A stretch of 64,000 bases of DNA from Cytophagales bacterium (GCA_022360055.1 JAKSDO010000237.1:62001-126000), one strand, 5' to 3'. Counted from the first letter of the stretch, positions 28,185 to 38,131 are shown. Numbers and translations: made by a program. Notes: generated from the sequence alone by a model not told the origin.

Positions 28185-30101
28185 ATGAAAAAGTCAATAA
28201 GCATAATTCTGATTTTTTCGATTATTTCGACTGTTTACGGACAAGGTGAATTTAGCCTTTACAATCTGAATAGATCTGTACCACAGGCACATCAACTTAA
28301 TCCTGCTTTTCGTCCCGATGCAAAAATAGTTATCGGTTTACCCGTATTGTCTTCAGCGCATGTTTCGGTAGACCTGGACCAATTGAGTTTCAGCAGAATT
28401 TTTACCGAATCTTTTGAGCAGCCGCTAACTCTGGATGCCGAGAATTTTTCAGATCTGTTAAGGGAGAAAAATAATTTTTCGGTTCAGAGTGATTTGCAAT
28501 TGTTCTTTCTGGGATTGAATCTTGGCGACAATTTTTTCTCGTTAGCTATTAATGATCGTGTAAACAATTGGCTGGTTTATTCTAAAGATATTGCGGACCT
28601 TGTTTTGTTTGGAAATGGGGATGAGCGAACATTCGGCAGAGATCTTTCCTTGGATCACACGCTCTTAAGGCAAAACCTCTACCATGAATTTGCCTTGGGG
28701 TACGCCGTAAAAATTAGTGACAAATTAAGTTTGGGAGCAAGGTTCAAAATCCTATCAGGCGTATTGAATGCTCAAACAGAACAGGTGAACGGATATCTCA
28801 GGACCGATCTCGATTCCATCCATATTTCAAATTCGAATTTCACCTTCAGGAATTCAGGTTATAATTATTTTACCGAAGATTTGGATATTTTTTCAGTATA
28901 TCGAAATACACTGCCATTTTCCGGTGGGAATAGCGGTATCGGATTTGATTTCGGAGCAGAATACCAGATCAATGATCGCCTAAGTATTTCCGGCTCTATT
29001 ACGGACCTGGGCTATATCAAGTGGAAGGAAAATACGGAGTCTTACAGTTTCAATGATGTCAGCTACAGTTTCAAGGGATTTGATGTAATCGATCTCATCA
29101 ATGCCGAGGACGATAATAATGATTTTATTCAGAATGAACTGGACTCATTGGAAAACCTGTTTACTCCGAACGAATTGGAAAACATCGTCTACCGATCATC
29201 GTTGGTTTCAAATTTTTATACAGGACTGGATTATAAATTGGGCGATAAGCACCATGCCGGCTTACAGGTTTATGGAAAGGTCGCAGAAGGAAATATCAAT
29301 TCCGAAATTGGCGCTTATTATAATTTTCGGCTTGGACGGATCGTAAACTCTGTCGTAAATGCTTCGTTCAGGAATGGTAAAATCCATGCGGCGGGAGTAG
29401 GTGTCTCTCTTGACTTGGGACCTATTCAGGTTTATGGAACTACGGAGAGCGTAACTTCCCTGATCAATCCGCGGGCAGCCAGTTTAGTAGATGCCAGAGT
29501 AGGGATGAACCTGAAATTCGGACGTAAAAAGAAAATGAAAGATGAACTCGTAGCCAGGGAAAAAACGCCGGAAATCTCAGAAGATTCAGTGGTTGAGCGG
29601 GCAATTCTGCCCAATAAAATTGAAGCGACAAAGGTAAAGTCGCCGGAATCAAATACCTCCGCTCATCCGGCAGCGATTCTAACCCCGGTTGCCGTTTCCA
29701 CAGCCGTGCCTCCGCCGCCTGAGATAACGGAAGAAATAGCGGAAAATAAAGTAGTTATCCCTGAAGAAGGTAAAGACGAAACTCCGGGACTTCCTCAGGT
29801 CGCGGAAGAACAAAAAGCCATCGTAGTTCATCGGGGAGATCATGAAGATGAATTGGAACTGGGACATTACGTAGTAGTCGGGGCTTTCTTGTCAAAAGCA
29901 AATGCGCAAACATATAGCATGAATTTAAAGGCAAAAGGATATAATAATGATTTCGGTTTCCTGACAGAAAAAGACTTTTACTATGTGACCGTTTATAAGA
30001 ATTCCGGAGATATAGAAAAGGCCAGGGAAGTGAGAAACGAATATCGCAAGAAAGAAGATTTCCTTTTCCCGGATACCTGGTTGCTCAGCGTAGTAGAATA
30101 A
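28185..30101 (+). CDS. DUF5723 beta-barrel-like protein with C-terminal SPOR domain
   Basis: A 638-residue exported protein: signal peptide ending near VYGQ (residue 20), then the DUF5723 domain (YNLNRSVPQAHQLNPAFRP near residue 27) with an extended beta-strand repeat pattern like outer-membrane barrels (about 25-450). A linker rich in Pro, Val and Glu follows (about 460-555), and a SPOR domain at the end (HYVVVGAFLSKANAQTYS from about 560) that should bind denuded peptidoglycan. This suggests an outer-membrane protein that contacts cell-wall sites. It lies right after a lipoprotein gene and before a B3/B4 gene. Confidence 0.85.
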   Translation: MKKSISIILIFSIISTVYGQGEFSLYNLNRSVPQAHQLNPAFRPDAKIVIGLPVLSSAHVSVDLDQLSFSRIFTESFEQPLTLDAENFSDLLREKNNFSVQSDLQLFFLGLNLGDNFFSLAINDRVNNWLVYSKDIADLVLFGNGDERTFGRDLSLDHTLLRQNLYHEFALGYAVKISDKLSLGARFKILSGVLNAQTEQVNGYLRTDLDSIHISNSNFTFRNSGYNYFTEDLDIFSVYRNTLPFSGGNSGIGFDFGAEYQINDRLSISGSITDLGYIKWKENTESYSFNDVSYSFKGFDVIDLINAEDDNNDFIQNELDSLENLFTPNELENIVYRSSLVSNFYTGLDYKLGDKHHAGLQVYGKVAEGNINSEIGAYYNFRLGRIVNSVVNASFRNGKIHAAGVGVSLDLGPIQVYGTTESVTSLINPRAASLVDARVGMNLKFGRKKKMKDELVAREKTPEISEDSVVERAILPNKIEATKVKSPESNTSAHPAAILTPVAVSTAVPPPPEITEEIAENKVVIPEEGKDETPGLPQVAEEQKAIVVHRGDHEDELELGHYVVVGAFLSKANAQTYSMNLKAKGYNNDFGFLTEKDFYYVTVYKNSGDIEKAREVRNEYRKKEDFLFPDTWLLSVVE

Positions 30102-30177
30102 GCTTTTAAACAATATTTGTAAATCGGAATCCGGAGATTAATTTGAACCATCGAATCAACACTATCTCCAAATATTG

Positions 30178-30843
30178 ATGATAAAACCAATCTCCGTTCA
30201 ACAACACCTGCTCGATATAATTCCTGAAATTCGTCTGGGCAGTATTTCGTACGAAGTAACGGTCGTTCCCAGTGATGCTAGTATTGTATCATTTTCAGAA
30301 ACCGTGATACAACAAATCCAATCTGATTTGATTTTGGAAAATGTTAGAGAAAGAGCAGCCATCAAAGCAACAAAAAATGCATATCGCATACTGGGTAAAG
30401 ACCCGAGCAGGTATCGTCCTTCCGCAGAGGCACTTGCCAGAAGGATCGTTCACGGGAAAGGATTGTACCTGATCAACAACATTGTCGATATCCTGAACCT
30501 GATCTCTTTGGAAAGCGGATTTTCTATTGGAGGCTATGACGCTGATAAAATTGAAGGGGGCATCGAGTTCGGGGTTGGAAAGGAGAACGAACCTTATGAT
30601 GCTATCGGGCGAGGGGCTCTAAATATCGAAAACCTCCCCGTTTTCAGAGATGAGCTCGGGGCCTTCGGAAGTCCTACGAGTGATTCATTGCGAACCATGG
30701 TGACATATAAAACTTCTCGCTTTCTCATGATCATCATAGACTTTTGTCGTCATGAAAATCTTGAGCAGACCGTGGAGAGAAGTATCGAATTGTATGAAAA
30801 ATATACCAATGCGAAAAACATTCAAGTCGAGATGATAAGGTAG
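30178..30843 (+). CDS. B3/B4 domain protein (phenylalanyl-tRNA synthetase editing-domain-like)
   Basis: A 221-residue stand-alone protein with the B3/B4 fold found in the editing part of PheRS beta. Motifs include AYRILGKDPSRYRPSAEAL (about 62-80), DILNLISLESGFSIGGYD, and IGRGALNIE. Stand-alone B3/B4 proteins are thought to be trans-editing or deacylating factors; the exact target is not known for this type. I chose the ATG at 30178. It follows the SPOR gene by 76 bp and may have its own expression. Confidence 0.86.
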   Translation: MIKPISVQQHLLDIIPEIRLGSISYEVTVVPSDASIVSFSETVIQQIQSDLILENVRERAAIKATKNAYRILGKDPSRYRPSAEALARRIVHGKGLYLINNIVDILNLISLESGFSIGGYDADKIEGGIEFGVGKENEPYDAIGRGALNIENLPVFRDELGAFGSPTSDSLRTMVTYKTSRFLMIIIDFCRHENLEQTVERSIELYEKYTNAKNIQVEMIR

Positions 30844-31065
30844 GAGCCTACCGAGGGCGTGTTTTTATAAAAATCTGTAAATCAAATAAATACACAAGAC
30901 TACGTCATTCAAATTTGTGCGTTTTGTATAAAAAGTTAGGCCTCGAAATGGCATAAACGTCGTTTTTAATTTTACTTAACACCAGTTTGCAGACTTCATC
31001 AGGAAGATACAAAGTCGTGTGACGTGCGCGCCGTAGCGATCATGCATGTTGAAATTCGATTCACG

Positions 31066-32412
31066 CTACAAAGTAACAATGAAAGTGGCTCCCTCTCCTT
31101 CGGCAGATACTACTTCCAGGTTCCCGCCGTGTTTCCTTAAAATTTGCCTGCTCAGGCTAAGACCAATTCCGGAGCCTTCTTTTTTGGTGGTATAAAACGG
31201 CACAAAAATATTATCGATTACTTCCGGAGATATGCCCGTTCCATTATCGGCAACTTCTATCTTTAGCTTGCCCATCTCTTCTTTTGCCCTAAGTTCGATT
31301 TTTAAATCATTCATCCCTTCTCCGGACTCAATGGCATTTTTCACCAGGTTAATCAATACTTGCTCAATCAACTTTTCATCGGCGCCCACACAAAGACTTC
31401 TCGGCTCAATATTATAATCAAATTCAATATTTCTGCCCTCCGTTATTTTTTCCATCAATAATAAGATCTGATAAAATAGATCTTCCACTTTTACCTCAAC
31501 AATAACAGGATCGGGAATTTTAGTTAAAGATTTATAGCTCTCGACAAACCTTGACAATCCTCTGCTGCGCTTATGAATGGCCTGAAGCCCATGCAGCGCA
31601 TTTTCTATCTGCTCTTCGTCAAGCTCATTCTTTCGCTTGGGCTTTCCATCACTTTCGAAAATCTTTACCAGAGTAGATGACAGCAAAGTAATCGGACTTA
31701 CGGAATTAATGATCTCGTGGGTTAAGACCCGAATTAATTTTTGCCAGGAATCCAGTTCCTGCTCGTCCAGCTCGTTTTTAATGTTTTGAAAAGAAATGAG
31801 CTTGATATGTTTGTGCCGCATTTTAAATTCTGCCGCTCGCATAGACAAAGACAAAATCTCGCGCTTGCGAATGAGCTTCACCATATCCTGCTCACCGGGT
31901 TTCAAATTCATGCATTGCTCTGTCAAACCCTTTTTAATACGGTCCAGCGTTTGAATGTTTTGAGCATACTCCAGCTTTAATAATCGTTTTGCCGCTTCGT
32001 TAAAAACCTCGATTTTTCCATCCTGATCAAATGAAATCAATCCGGTATCGACATGTTTGATGCTATACTGGAAGTACTGATGCTCCATCTCTTTTTCCAG
32101 CTTCACACTTCTGAAATTCTCGATGATTCGATTAAACTCATCGTACAGCGGCTTGAAGGGCAACTTCTTTTTCTTGTTAAAGGTTAAAGTATCGTCCTTA
32201 AATTCAAACGACTGGAGAAAAAGCAGCAGGTCCCTGTTGGTTTTATTCACATAATATATCAAAAAGAAAATCTGAAAAAGCCACAAAACGCCCAATGAAA
32301 ACCGCGTGACTACCAGGTAATCCCTGCTGAGTGTCCAGATGAATAAGCCTGATGTGATGGCAAGCAGAATGGAGTGTATCGATATGCGGACATTAAATAA
32401 ACTAGAGTTCAT
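31066..32412 (-). CDS. NtrB-type sensor histidine kinase
   Basis: A 448-residue kinase with two N-terminal membrane helices (about 12-60), a PAS-like segment (about 105-210, with DTGLISFDQDGKIEVFN), and a kinase core. The His is in LTHEIINSVSPITLL (near residue 232), with N-box INLVKNAIES, G1 VADNGTGIS and G2 GSGIGLSL near the C-terminus. Its start overlaps the response regulator gene by 11 bp, so it is its cognate kinase. It is a soluble-domain-poor sensor, so the signal may come from membrane stress. Confidence 0.91.
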   Translation of the reverse strand: MNSSLFNVRISIHSILLAITSGLFIWTLSRDYLVVTRFSLGVLWLFQIFFLIYYVNKTNRDLLLFLQSFEFKDDTLTFNKKKKLPFKPLYDEFNRIIENFRSVKLEKEMEHQYFQYSIKHVDTGLISFDQDGKIEVFNEAAKRLLKLEYAQNIQTLDRIKKGLTEQCMNLKPGEQDMVKLIRKREILSLSMRAAEFKMRHKHIKLISFQNIKNELDEQELDSWQKLIRVLTHEIINSVSPITLLSSTLVKIFESDGKPKRKNELDEEQIENALHGLQAIHKRSRGLSRFVESYKSLTKIPDPVIVEVKVEDLFYQILLLMEKITEGRNIEFDYNIEPRSLCVGADEKLIEQVLINLVKNAIESGEGMNDLKIELRAKEEMGKLKIEVADNGTGISPEVIDNIFVPFYTTKKEGSGIGLSLSRQILRKHGGNLEVVSAEGEGATFIVTL

Positions 32413-33769
32413 GTTTCCTGATTTTTTCGTAAAGGGTAGAGCGATTAATGCCCAATTCGCGGGCGGTTCTGCTCATATTTCCTCCAAATTTTTTAAGCGC
32501 CTTGTCGATCAGCATCTTTTCATGCTGCATCAGGTTGAATGAATCCACGGCAGAATCAATCGACTTTTCGACAAGCTCAAACATCAGATCTTCCGGTTTG
32601 ATAAAATTATCCGTGGTCATGATCACGGCCTTTTCGATGGTATGACCCAGCTCGCGGATATTCCCCGGCCAATCGTGCCTCAGCAATTGATTCATGGAAG
32701 TTTTTTTAAAATCAATGCTTGGCTTTTTGTATTTGACCTTCAATTTGTTTAGAAAATGGTGAGCGAGTACCGGAATATCTTCTTTTCGATTTCTCAAAGC
32801 AGGGAGCTCAAGGTGTATGGTATTGATCCTGTACAGCAAGTCCTCCCGAAATGACCCTTCTGCGATCGTCCTGGCCACGGGGATATTCGTGGCGCAAATA
32901 AGCCGCACATCCACATCCAAAGGCTTATTGTCTCCCACTTTTGTGATTCTTCTTGTTTGAAGAACGGTGAGAAGCTTGGCTTGCGACGCAAGCGACAAAT
33001 TCCCTATTTCATCCAGGAATAGTGTGCCGCCGGAAGCCAACTCAAACCTGCCCGTACGATCTGCTTTTGCATCTGTAAAAGCGCCTTTTTTGTGTCCGAA
33101 TAACTCGCTCTCAATCAGGTTTTCATTTAATGCGGAAATATCGACACTTACAAAAATCTCTCTGCCCCTCCCGGATAATCGGTGAATTTCACGGGCAATC
33201 ACTTCTTTTCCCGTTCCGTTTTCACCGGTAATCAACACATTAGCACCTGTCTCCGCCACTTTTTCAATAGTTGCATAGATCTTTTCCATGGATGGCGCCG
33301 GGCCTTTGCACAATTGATAGCCGCCATCTATTGAGGCGGAAAGGTGCTGTTGCTTGCTTTTAAGTCTTTTGATTTCCGACTTTGATTCGCTCAACTGATA
33401 GGCGGAAAGTAACGTGGAGAGTATCTTTTTCTCATCCCATGATTTTTGAATGAAATCTGCCGCTCCTTCCTTAACGGATTTTACGGCGAGTTGTACATCT
33501 CCATATGCAGTGATAAATACAATCGTCGCATCTTGATCGACCGCTTTGATTTTATTCAGCCAGAACAATCCCTCATTTCCCGTATTTATTCCAGCCTTAA
33601 AATTCATATCCAGTAAAATCAGGTCAAAGCTTCTTTTCTGCAGTTGAGAAATAATCGTCTCGGGGCTGTTTTCCGTGACCACCTCTCTAAAGTGAGGAGT
33701 AAGCATGAGTTTTAAGGCGATCAAAAACTCTTCATTGTCGTCAACGATAAGAATACTTCCTTTGGACAT
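32402..33769 (-). CDS. Sigma-54-dependent NtrC-family response regulator
   Basis: A 455-residue activator: receiver domain (about 1-125, phosphorylation Asp near residue 53 in LILLDMNF), AAA+ ATPase (Walker A GENGTGKE near 180; the sigma-54-contacting loop reads GAFTDA instead of GAFTGA near 228; LFLDEIGNL), and a Fis-type helix-turn-helix (SRTARELGINRSTLYEKI) at the end. The ATG at 33769 gives a standard N-terminus. A D for G in the GAFTGA loop is frequent in Bacteroidota activators. The gene is divergent from the permease gene carrying a sigma-54 promoter. Confidence 0.94.
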   Translation of the reverse strand: MSKGSILIVDDNEEFLIALKLMLTPHFREVVTENSPETIISQLQKRSFDLILLDMNFKAGINTGNEGLFWLNKIKAVDQDATIVFITAYGDVQLAVKSVKEGAADFIQKSWDEKKILSTLLSAYQLSESKSEIKRLKSKQQHLSASIDGGYQLCKGPAPSMEKIYATIEKVAETGANVLITGENGTGKEVIAREIHRLSGRGREIFVSVDISALNENLIESELFGHKKGAFTDAKADRTGRFELASGGTLFLDEIGNLSLASQAKLLTVLQTRRITKVGDNKPLDVDVRLICATNIPVARTIAEGSFREDLLYRINTIHLELPALRNRKEDIPVLAHHFLNKLKVKYKKPSIDFKKTSMNQLLRHDWPGNIRELGHTIEKAVIMTTDNFIKPEDLMFELVEKSIDSAVDSFNLMQHEKMLIDKALKKFGGNMSRTARELGINRSTLYEKIRKHEL

Positions 33770-33791
33770 AGCCTCTTGGATTAAATTAATA

Positions 33792-33829
33792 TGTTGGAAA
33801 TTAATACACATATGTCGGAAAATCCAACA
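33792..33829 (+). promoter_or_regulatory. Probable activator (enhancer) binding palindromes
   Basis: A near-perfect 17-bp palindrome TGTCGGA-AAA-TCCAACA (33813-33829) is preceded by a further half-site TGTTGGA (33792-33798) that mirrors the right arm exactly (TCCAACA). They lie about 55-90 bp upstream of the sigma-54 promoter, a normal enhancer distance, and just upstream of the regulator gene. The match to an NtrC-type site is inferred from layout. Confidence 0.55.
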
Positions 33830-33881
33830 CATTGCTTTGAAATTGAATTTTTAAATTCCTGAATCTGAGCAAAAAAGGCGA

Positions 33882-33898
33882 TTGGCATACCGCTTGAA
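33882..33898 (+). promoter_or_regulatory. Sigma-54 (RpoN) promoter for the permease gene
   Basis: TTGGCA at 33882-33887, six bases, then TTGA at 33894-33897: this matches the -24/-12 consensus TGGCAC-N5-TTGC except for the last base of the -12 box. The spacing is right, and the permease ATG is at 33942. The nearby gene for a sigma-54 activator supports it strongly. Confidence 0.7.
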
Positions 33899-33941
33899 TG
33901 AATCATTGTGATTTTACATCTTTACAATCTTATCTATTATT

Positions 33942-36341
33942 ATGCTTGCAAACTTTTTAAAGGTCTCTGTCAGGAAGCTTCTTCGAAAGAAAATGTATTC
34001 TTTATTGAATATCGCAGGGCTATCTCTGGGAATCACCTGTTTCATTTTATTGGCAATGCTGGTGCACTATGAGTTTTCATTTGATTCCTTTCATGTAAAC
34101 AAAGAAAATATTTATCGCATTTATAGCATTGATGAAACGCTGAATGATCAAGTAAAATCAGCCACCACACCCGACCCGCTGCCCAAGGTATTAAACAATG
34201 ATTTTCCGGAAATTGATTATGTTACCGGGTTCTCCGGCAGAGAACTGACCGCATCTGTGGGCACAAGGAAATTCGACCTGAGATTGATCAGTACGGATCA
34301 GAATGTTTTTGATGTTTTCAGTTTCCCCTTCTTATATGGCAGCAAAGAGCATGCGCTTATTGATCCGTACAGCACAGTTCTAAGCTATCCAACCGCCATA
34401 AGACTATTCGGAAACGAGAATCCGATCGGGAAAACCGTGCGGATTCAAAACAATACGGAATTTGTTGTAACAGGCGTACTGAAAAAAATTCCCTCAAACT
34501 CCAGTATTCAATTCGATTTGCTGGTACCTGTACGGTTTAGGCAAATACTCGATCCCGAATTTGAAAACAAATGGCATTCATCCGGTACACACACCTACAT
34601 CCTCTGCAAAGATAAAAATCAGATTGACCGGCTCGAAAACCAGCTTCCTGCGCTTTTGAACAAGTATCAACCCGGCTGGCTCGATGGTCGCAATCGTCTG
34701 GCCATCGAAAAATTAAGAGACATTCATCTGAATTCACAATCAAGGAACGAGATGACTCCTGTAGTGTCTCCACTATATTTGACACTGCTCTCTATTATTG
34801 GAATTGCGATCTTATTGACCGCCTGCTTTAACTATACAAACCTTACGATCGCAAGCTATTCGGAACGCTTCAAAGAAATCGGTGTCCGAAAAATCATGGG
34901 CGCAGCCAGAAAAAATCTAATCAGCCAGTTTATCGGGGAAACGATATTGCTGGCGCTGATTTCTACGATAATAGGAATGGTCTTAACTGAATTACTAATG
35001 CCAAACTTCAATCAACTTGTCCAGCGGCAAATAAGCTCCCCATTTCTCGGAAAGCCGGTGTTCATAGTTGTCATGATGGGATTTGGATCATTTGTCGGTA
35101 TGTTATCAGGTGTATATCCCGCAATTTATTTATCCGGTATAAGTTCTGTTCGTTTGATGAAAAAACATCAGATCACTACTCCAAAAAGAAAAACTGCACT
35201 TTCAAATGTGTTGTTGGTCTCACAGTTTTCGATTGCTGCAACACTAATCATTTCCATGCTCATCATTTTTGCCCAAATATCATATATGAGAAATTATGAT
35301 CTGGGCTTCAATTCCGAAGATGTGATCGCTTTTCCGACAAATTATTATGAAATAGAACATCCGAATGAAAAAATAGATTCATGGATGAATCACCTGCGGG
35401 AAAACGGAAAAAATCACGGCGTCCTCAAAGTCTCCGTATCGGAACACATCCCTGGCTATTATTATTCAAATGCATTTGGGGTCATGAAAGCAGGTGCCGG
35501 TCACGATGATTTTGAAGTAATGGTTGTCACGTCCGTCGACGCGGAGATTGAAAGCGTGTTTGGTATCGAACTGCAGAGCGGAAGATACTTTTCCGACGAA
35601 ATCGAGCACGATAAAACCGGAGCTGTATTGATTAATGAAACCGCGGCCAGATCATTTGGATTTGAAGATCCGGTGGGCAAGGCCATAAGGTTCCGTCACG
35701 GAGAAGGTCCTTTCACAATTATAGGAGTGTTGAAGGACATTCATTTTATGTCGTTGCAAAACGAAATAAAGCCGGTGATCTACCGCCATGCCTCCGCCTG
35801 GAAAAGCCAATTCATCGCAGCTAAAATCAATCCGTCTATGAGAGAGGAAGCCCTTTCATTTCTGGAGAAGGCGAACGATCAGTTTGGCTTAAGAAACAAC
35901 TTTAACTGCTTTTATGTAGAAGATAAATACGAAAACAGCTATCATGCTGAAATGAGGATCATGGAAATAATAGGTCTTTTTACCCTGATTGCAATCGTAT
36001 TGTCTTCAATGGGCCTCTTCGGACTTACAGGGATTTCACTCGCAAAACGCACTAAAGAAATCGGCATTAGAAAAGCACACGGGGCTTCTGTTTCACAAAT
36101 CCTGAAGCTGTTATTCAGTTCTTATATGAAGCCGGTAATACTTGCATGCATCATTTCATGGCCTGTGAGTTATGTTCTTGCATCCAACTGGCTGCAGAAC
36201 TATCCGTACAGAATTTCAGCGGATTTTCATTGGATGATTGCCGGCACATTTTTAATTGCGTTAACCGCACTTGTGGTCATTTTATATCACGTGCTCAATT
36301 TGGCAGCAAGCAACCCGATTAATGCCATAAGAGATGAATAA
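33942..36341 (+). CDS. FtsX/MacB-type ABC transporter permease, orphan
   Basis: A 799-residue inner-membrane permease of the MacB/FtsX class, with an N-terminal helix, periplasmic core, three membrane helices with GIRK/GVRKIMGA motifs (about 310-330 and again 705-715), a second periplasmic core and a final helix group. No ATPase gene adjoins it, so it must use an ATPase from elsewhere. Transcription appears to depend on sigma-54 through the promoter 44 bp upstream. In Bacteroidota such permeases answer envelope stress or antimicrobial compounds; the substrate is unknown. Confidence 0.88.
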   Translation: MLANFLKVSVRKLLRKKMYSLLNIAGLSLGITCFILLAMLVHYEFSFDSFHVNKENIYRIYSIDETLNDQVKSATTPDPLPKVLNNDFPEIDYVTGFSGRELTASVGTRKFDLRLISTDQNVFDVFSFPFLYGSKEHALIDPYSTVLSYPTAIRLFGNENPIGKTVRIQNNTEFVVTGVLKKIPSNSSIQFDLLVPVRFRQILDPEFENKWHSSGTHTYILCKDKNQIDRLENQLPALLNKYQPGWLDGRNRLAIEKLRDIHLNSQSRNEMTPVVSPLYLTLLSIIGIAILLTACFNYTNLTIASYSERFKEIGVRKIMGAARKNLISQFIGETILLALISTIIGMVLTELLMPNFNQLVQRQISSPFLGKPVFIVVMMGFGSFVGMLSGVYPAIYLSGISSVRLMKKHQITTPKRKTALSNVLLVSQFSIAATLIISMLIIFAQISYMRNYDLGFNSEDVIAFPTNYYEIEHPNEKIDSWMNHLRENGKNHGVLKVSVSEHIPGYYYSNAFGVMKAGAGHDDFEVMVVTSVDAEIESVFGIELQSGRYFSDEIEHDKTGAVLINETAARSFGFEDPVGKAIRFRHGEGPFTIIGVLKDIHFMSLQNEIKPVIYRHASAWKSQFIAAKINPSMREEALSFLEKANDQFGLRNNFNCFYVEDKYENSYHAEMRIMEIIGLFTLIAIVLSSMGLFGLTGISLAKRTKEIGIRKAHGASVSQILKLLFSSYMKPVILACIISWPVSYVLASNWLQNYPYRISADFHWMIAGTFLIALTALVVILYHVLNLAASNPINAIRDE

Positions 36342-36346
36342 TTGCA

Positions 36347-36534
36347 GATGAAACCGGCGTGGCCGGAGCAAATTCAAGGCATACACAAGCATGATTATAT
36401 TGCTCTGTGCGTCAGCAAACTATAAAAAAACAAACGGATGAAACCGGCGTGGCCGGAGCAAACTCAAGACACACACGAGCGTGGCCGTATTTCTCTGTGC
36501 GTCAGCAAACTATAAAAGAATAAACGGATGAAAC
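36347..36534 (+). repeat. Tandem 90-bp direct repeat (two units plus eight-base partial)
   Basis: Unit 1 is 36347-36436, unit 2 36437-36526, and eight bases of a third begin at 36527. The units match at 78 of 90 bases; the left 26 and right 23 bases are nearly identical, while 10 of the 12 changes fall in the middle. Each unit contains a 25-codon open frame (ATG at 36348 and 36438; MKPAWPEQ ... LCVSKL). Each also has a hairpin CCGGC-GTG-GCCGG near the left end. It sits between convergent genes. Function unknown. Confidence 0.75.
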
Positions 36535-36638
36535 TTAATCTATCATAGATCCGGGCTCCATCATCTCGGCTCAAATTAATTCATCATTGAAATGAATGAA
36601 GAATTTCCATCTTCACCTTCTTCTTAGCCTCGGCGTCC

Positions 36639-38057
36639 TTAACAGTCCGGAAAACTCACTGGAATATTAATAGCCAAACCTCCTTCACCTGTCTCTTTGT
36701 ATTTTGAATTCATATCTTCCGCCGTATCCCACATGGTCTTGATCACGTCATCTAATGAAACACGCGCATAATACGGATCGCTAGCCAACGCAATTTGTGA
36801 AGCTGTGATGGCTTTCATGGCTCCCATGGCATTTCGCTCAATACACGGCACCTGAACCAGTCCTCCAATTGGATCACATGTCAAGCCTAAGTGATGCTCC
36901 ATGGCAATTTCCGCCGCCATTAAAACTTCGCGCGGAGTTCCTCCCTGCACTTCGGTAAGAGCTCCTGCCGCCATGGCGGATGATACTCCGATTTCTGCCT
37001 GGCATCCACCCATAGCGGCGGAAATGGTCGCGCCTTTTTTAAAAATACTCCCCAATTCTCCGGCAACCAATAGAAACCTGTACAGATCCTCCTCCCCGGC
37101 ATCATCACAGAAACACAAATAGTAAAGCATAACTGCCGGAATCACACCTGCCGCGCCATTGGTCGGCGCAGTCACTACGCGCCCAAACGAAGCATTTTCT
37201 TCATTGACGGCCAAGGCAAAACAGCTCACCCAATTCAAGGTCTCCTTAAACGAATGTTGCGCATTTTTAATCAACTCAATCCATTCTTTAATCGAATTGT
37301 AGGAGCTGCTCGATATTAATTTTACATTTTGAATCGAAGCCCTTCGCTTTACATTTAATCCTCCGGGCAAAATACCGGGGGAATGGCAACCCTTGTAAGC
37401 GCTGGCTTTCATTGTCCCGATAATGCGCCGAAGCCCCTTATGGATTTCTTCTTTTGATCTCCATTCCAACTCATTTCTCATCACGATATCGGAAATTGTG
37501 CACGATTCCTTTTTGCACCAATCCAACAGGTCGGATGCAGCATTTATCGGGAATGGCAGTTTTGTATGATCGGCATGTTGATCCGAAGGTCCTTTGACCA
37601 CAAATCCTCCGCCAATGGAATAGAAAACATCTTCATATTTGGAGCCCGGTCCATAGGAAATAAAGATTTTTAAGGCATTGGAATGAAAAGATGGTTGCTC
37701 CCTGGTATTGAATATAATGTTTTGGGCCGGATCAAAACTTATCTCATGAATTCCATTCATCCTAATCTTGCCGGAAGATTTAACCTGATTTATGTAATCA
37801 TCAATTTTTGCGCAATCGATATTTGCCGGATCAAAACCCATAATTCCAAGCATGATGGCTATATTTGTTCCGTGACCGGGCCCGGTCTTAGCCAAAGATC
37901 CGTAAAGGTACACCTCGATAGACTCGATGGTATTGATTTTGTGTCTTTGGGAAAATTCGGTCAAGCATAATTGAACAGCCTTCCAGGGGCCCATGGTGTG
38001 CGAACTGGAAGGGCCTATTCCGACTTTTAGAATATCAAAGACACTTATGCTTTCCAT
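36639..38057 (-). CDS. sdaA: L-serine ammonia-lyase, iron-sulfur type, single chain
   Basis: Deaminates L-serine to pyruvate and ammonia using a 4Fe-4S cluster. The 472-residue chain is the fused form with beta and alpha domains in one protein. [15 protein letters not shown] near residue 13 is the conserved N-terminal motif. The alpha part includes [13 protein letters not shown] and [14 protein letters not shown] (about 340-380), and [23 protein letters not shown] toward the C-terminus, with the three Cys of the cluster. The terminator of mdh lies upstream, so the gene is separately transcribed. Confidence 0.96.
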   Translation of the reverse strand: MESISVFDILKVGIGPSSSHTMGPWKAVQLCLTEFSQRHKINTIESIEVYLYGSLAKTGPGHGTNIAIMLGIMGFDPANIDCAKIDDYINQVKSSGKIRMNGIHEISFDPAQNIIFNTREQPSFHSNALKIFISYGPGSKYEDVFYSIGGGFVVKGPSDQHADHTKLPFPINAASDLLDWCKKESCTISDIVMRNELEWRSKEEIHKGLRRIIGTMKASAYKGCHSPGILPGGLNVKRRASIQNVKLISSSSYNSIKEWIELIKNAQHSFKETLNWVSCFALAVNEENASFGRVVTAPTNGAAGVIPAVMLYYLCFCDDAGEEDLYRFLLVAGELGSIFKKGATISAAMGGCQAEIGVSSAMAAGALTEVQGGTPREVLMAAEIAMEHHLGLTCDPIGGLVQVPCIERNAMGAMKAITASQIALASDPYYARVSLDDVIKTMWDTAEDMNSKYKETGEGGLAINIPVSFPDC

Positions 38058-38102
38058 AGTAATGGATTCGGACCTAAAGTTGAGAATTTATATGGACACA
38101 AA

Positions 38103-38131
38103 AAGCCGGTCTGAAAAATTCAGACCGGCTT
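38103..38131 (-). terminator. Rho-independent terminator downstream of mdh
   Basis: A perfect 13-bp stem AAGCCGGTCTGAA/TTCAGACCGGCTT with a three-base loop. On the minus strand it is followed by a T-tract, so it terminates mdh transcription before sdaA. Confidence 0.88.

Noticed and set aside
36347-36534. CRISPR-like array
   Set aside because: Units are directly adjacent with no unique spacers and only two copies; no cas genes are present.
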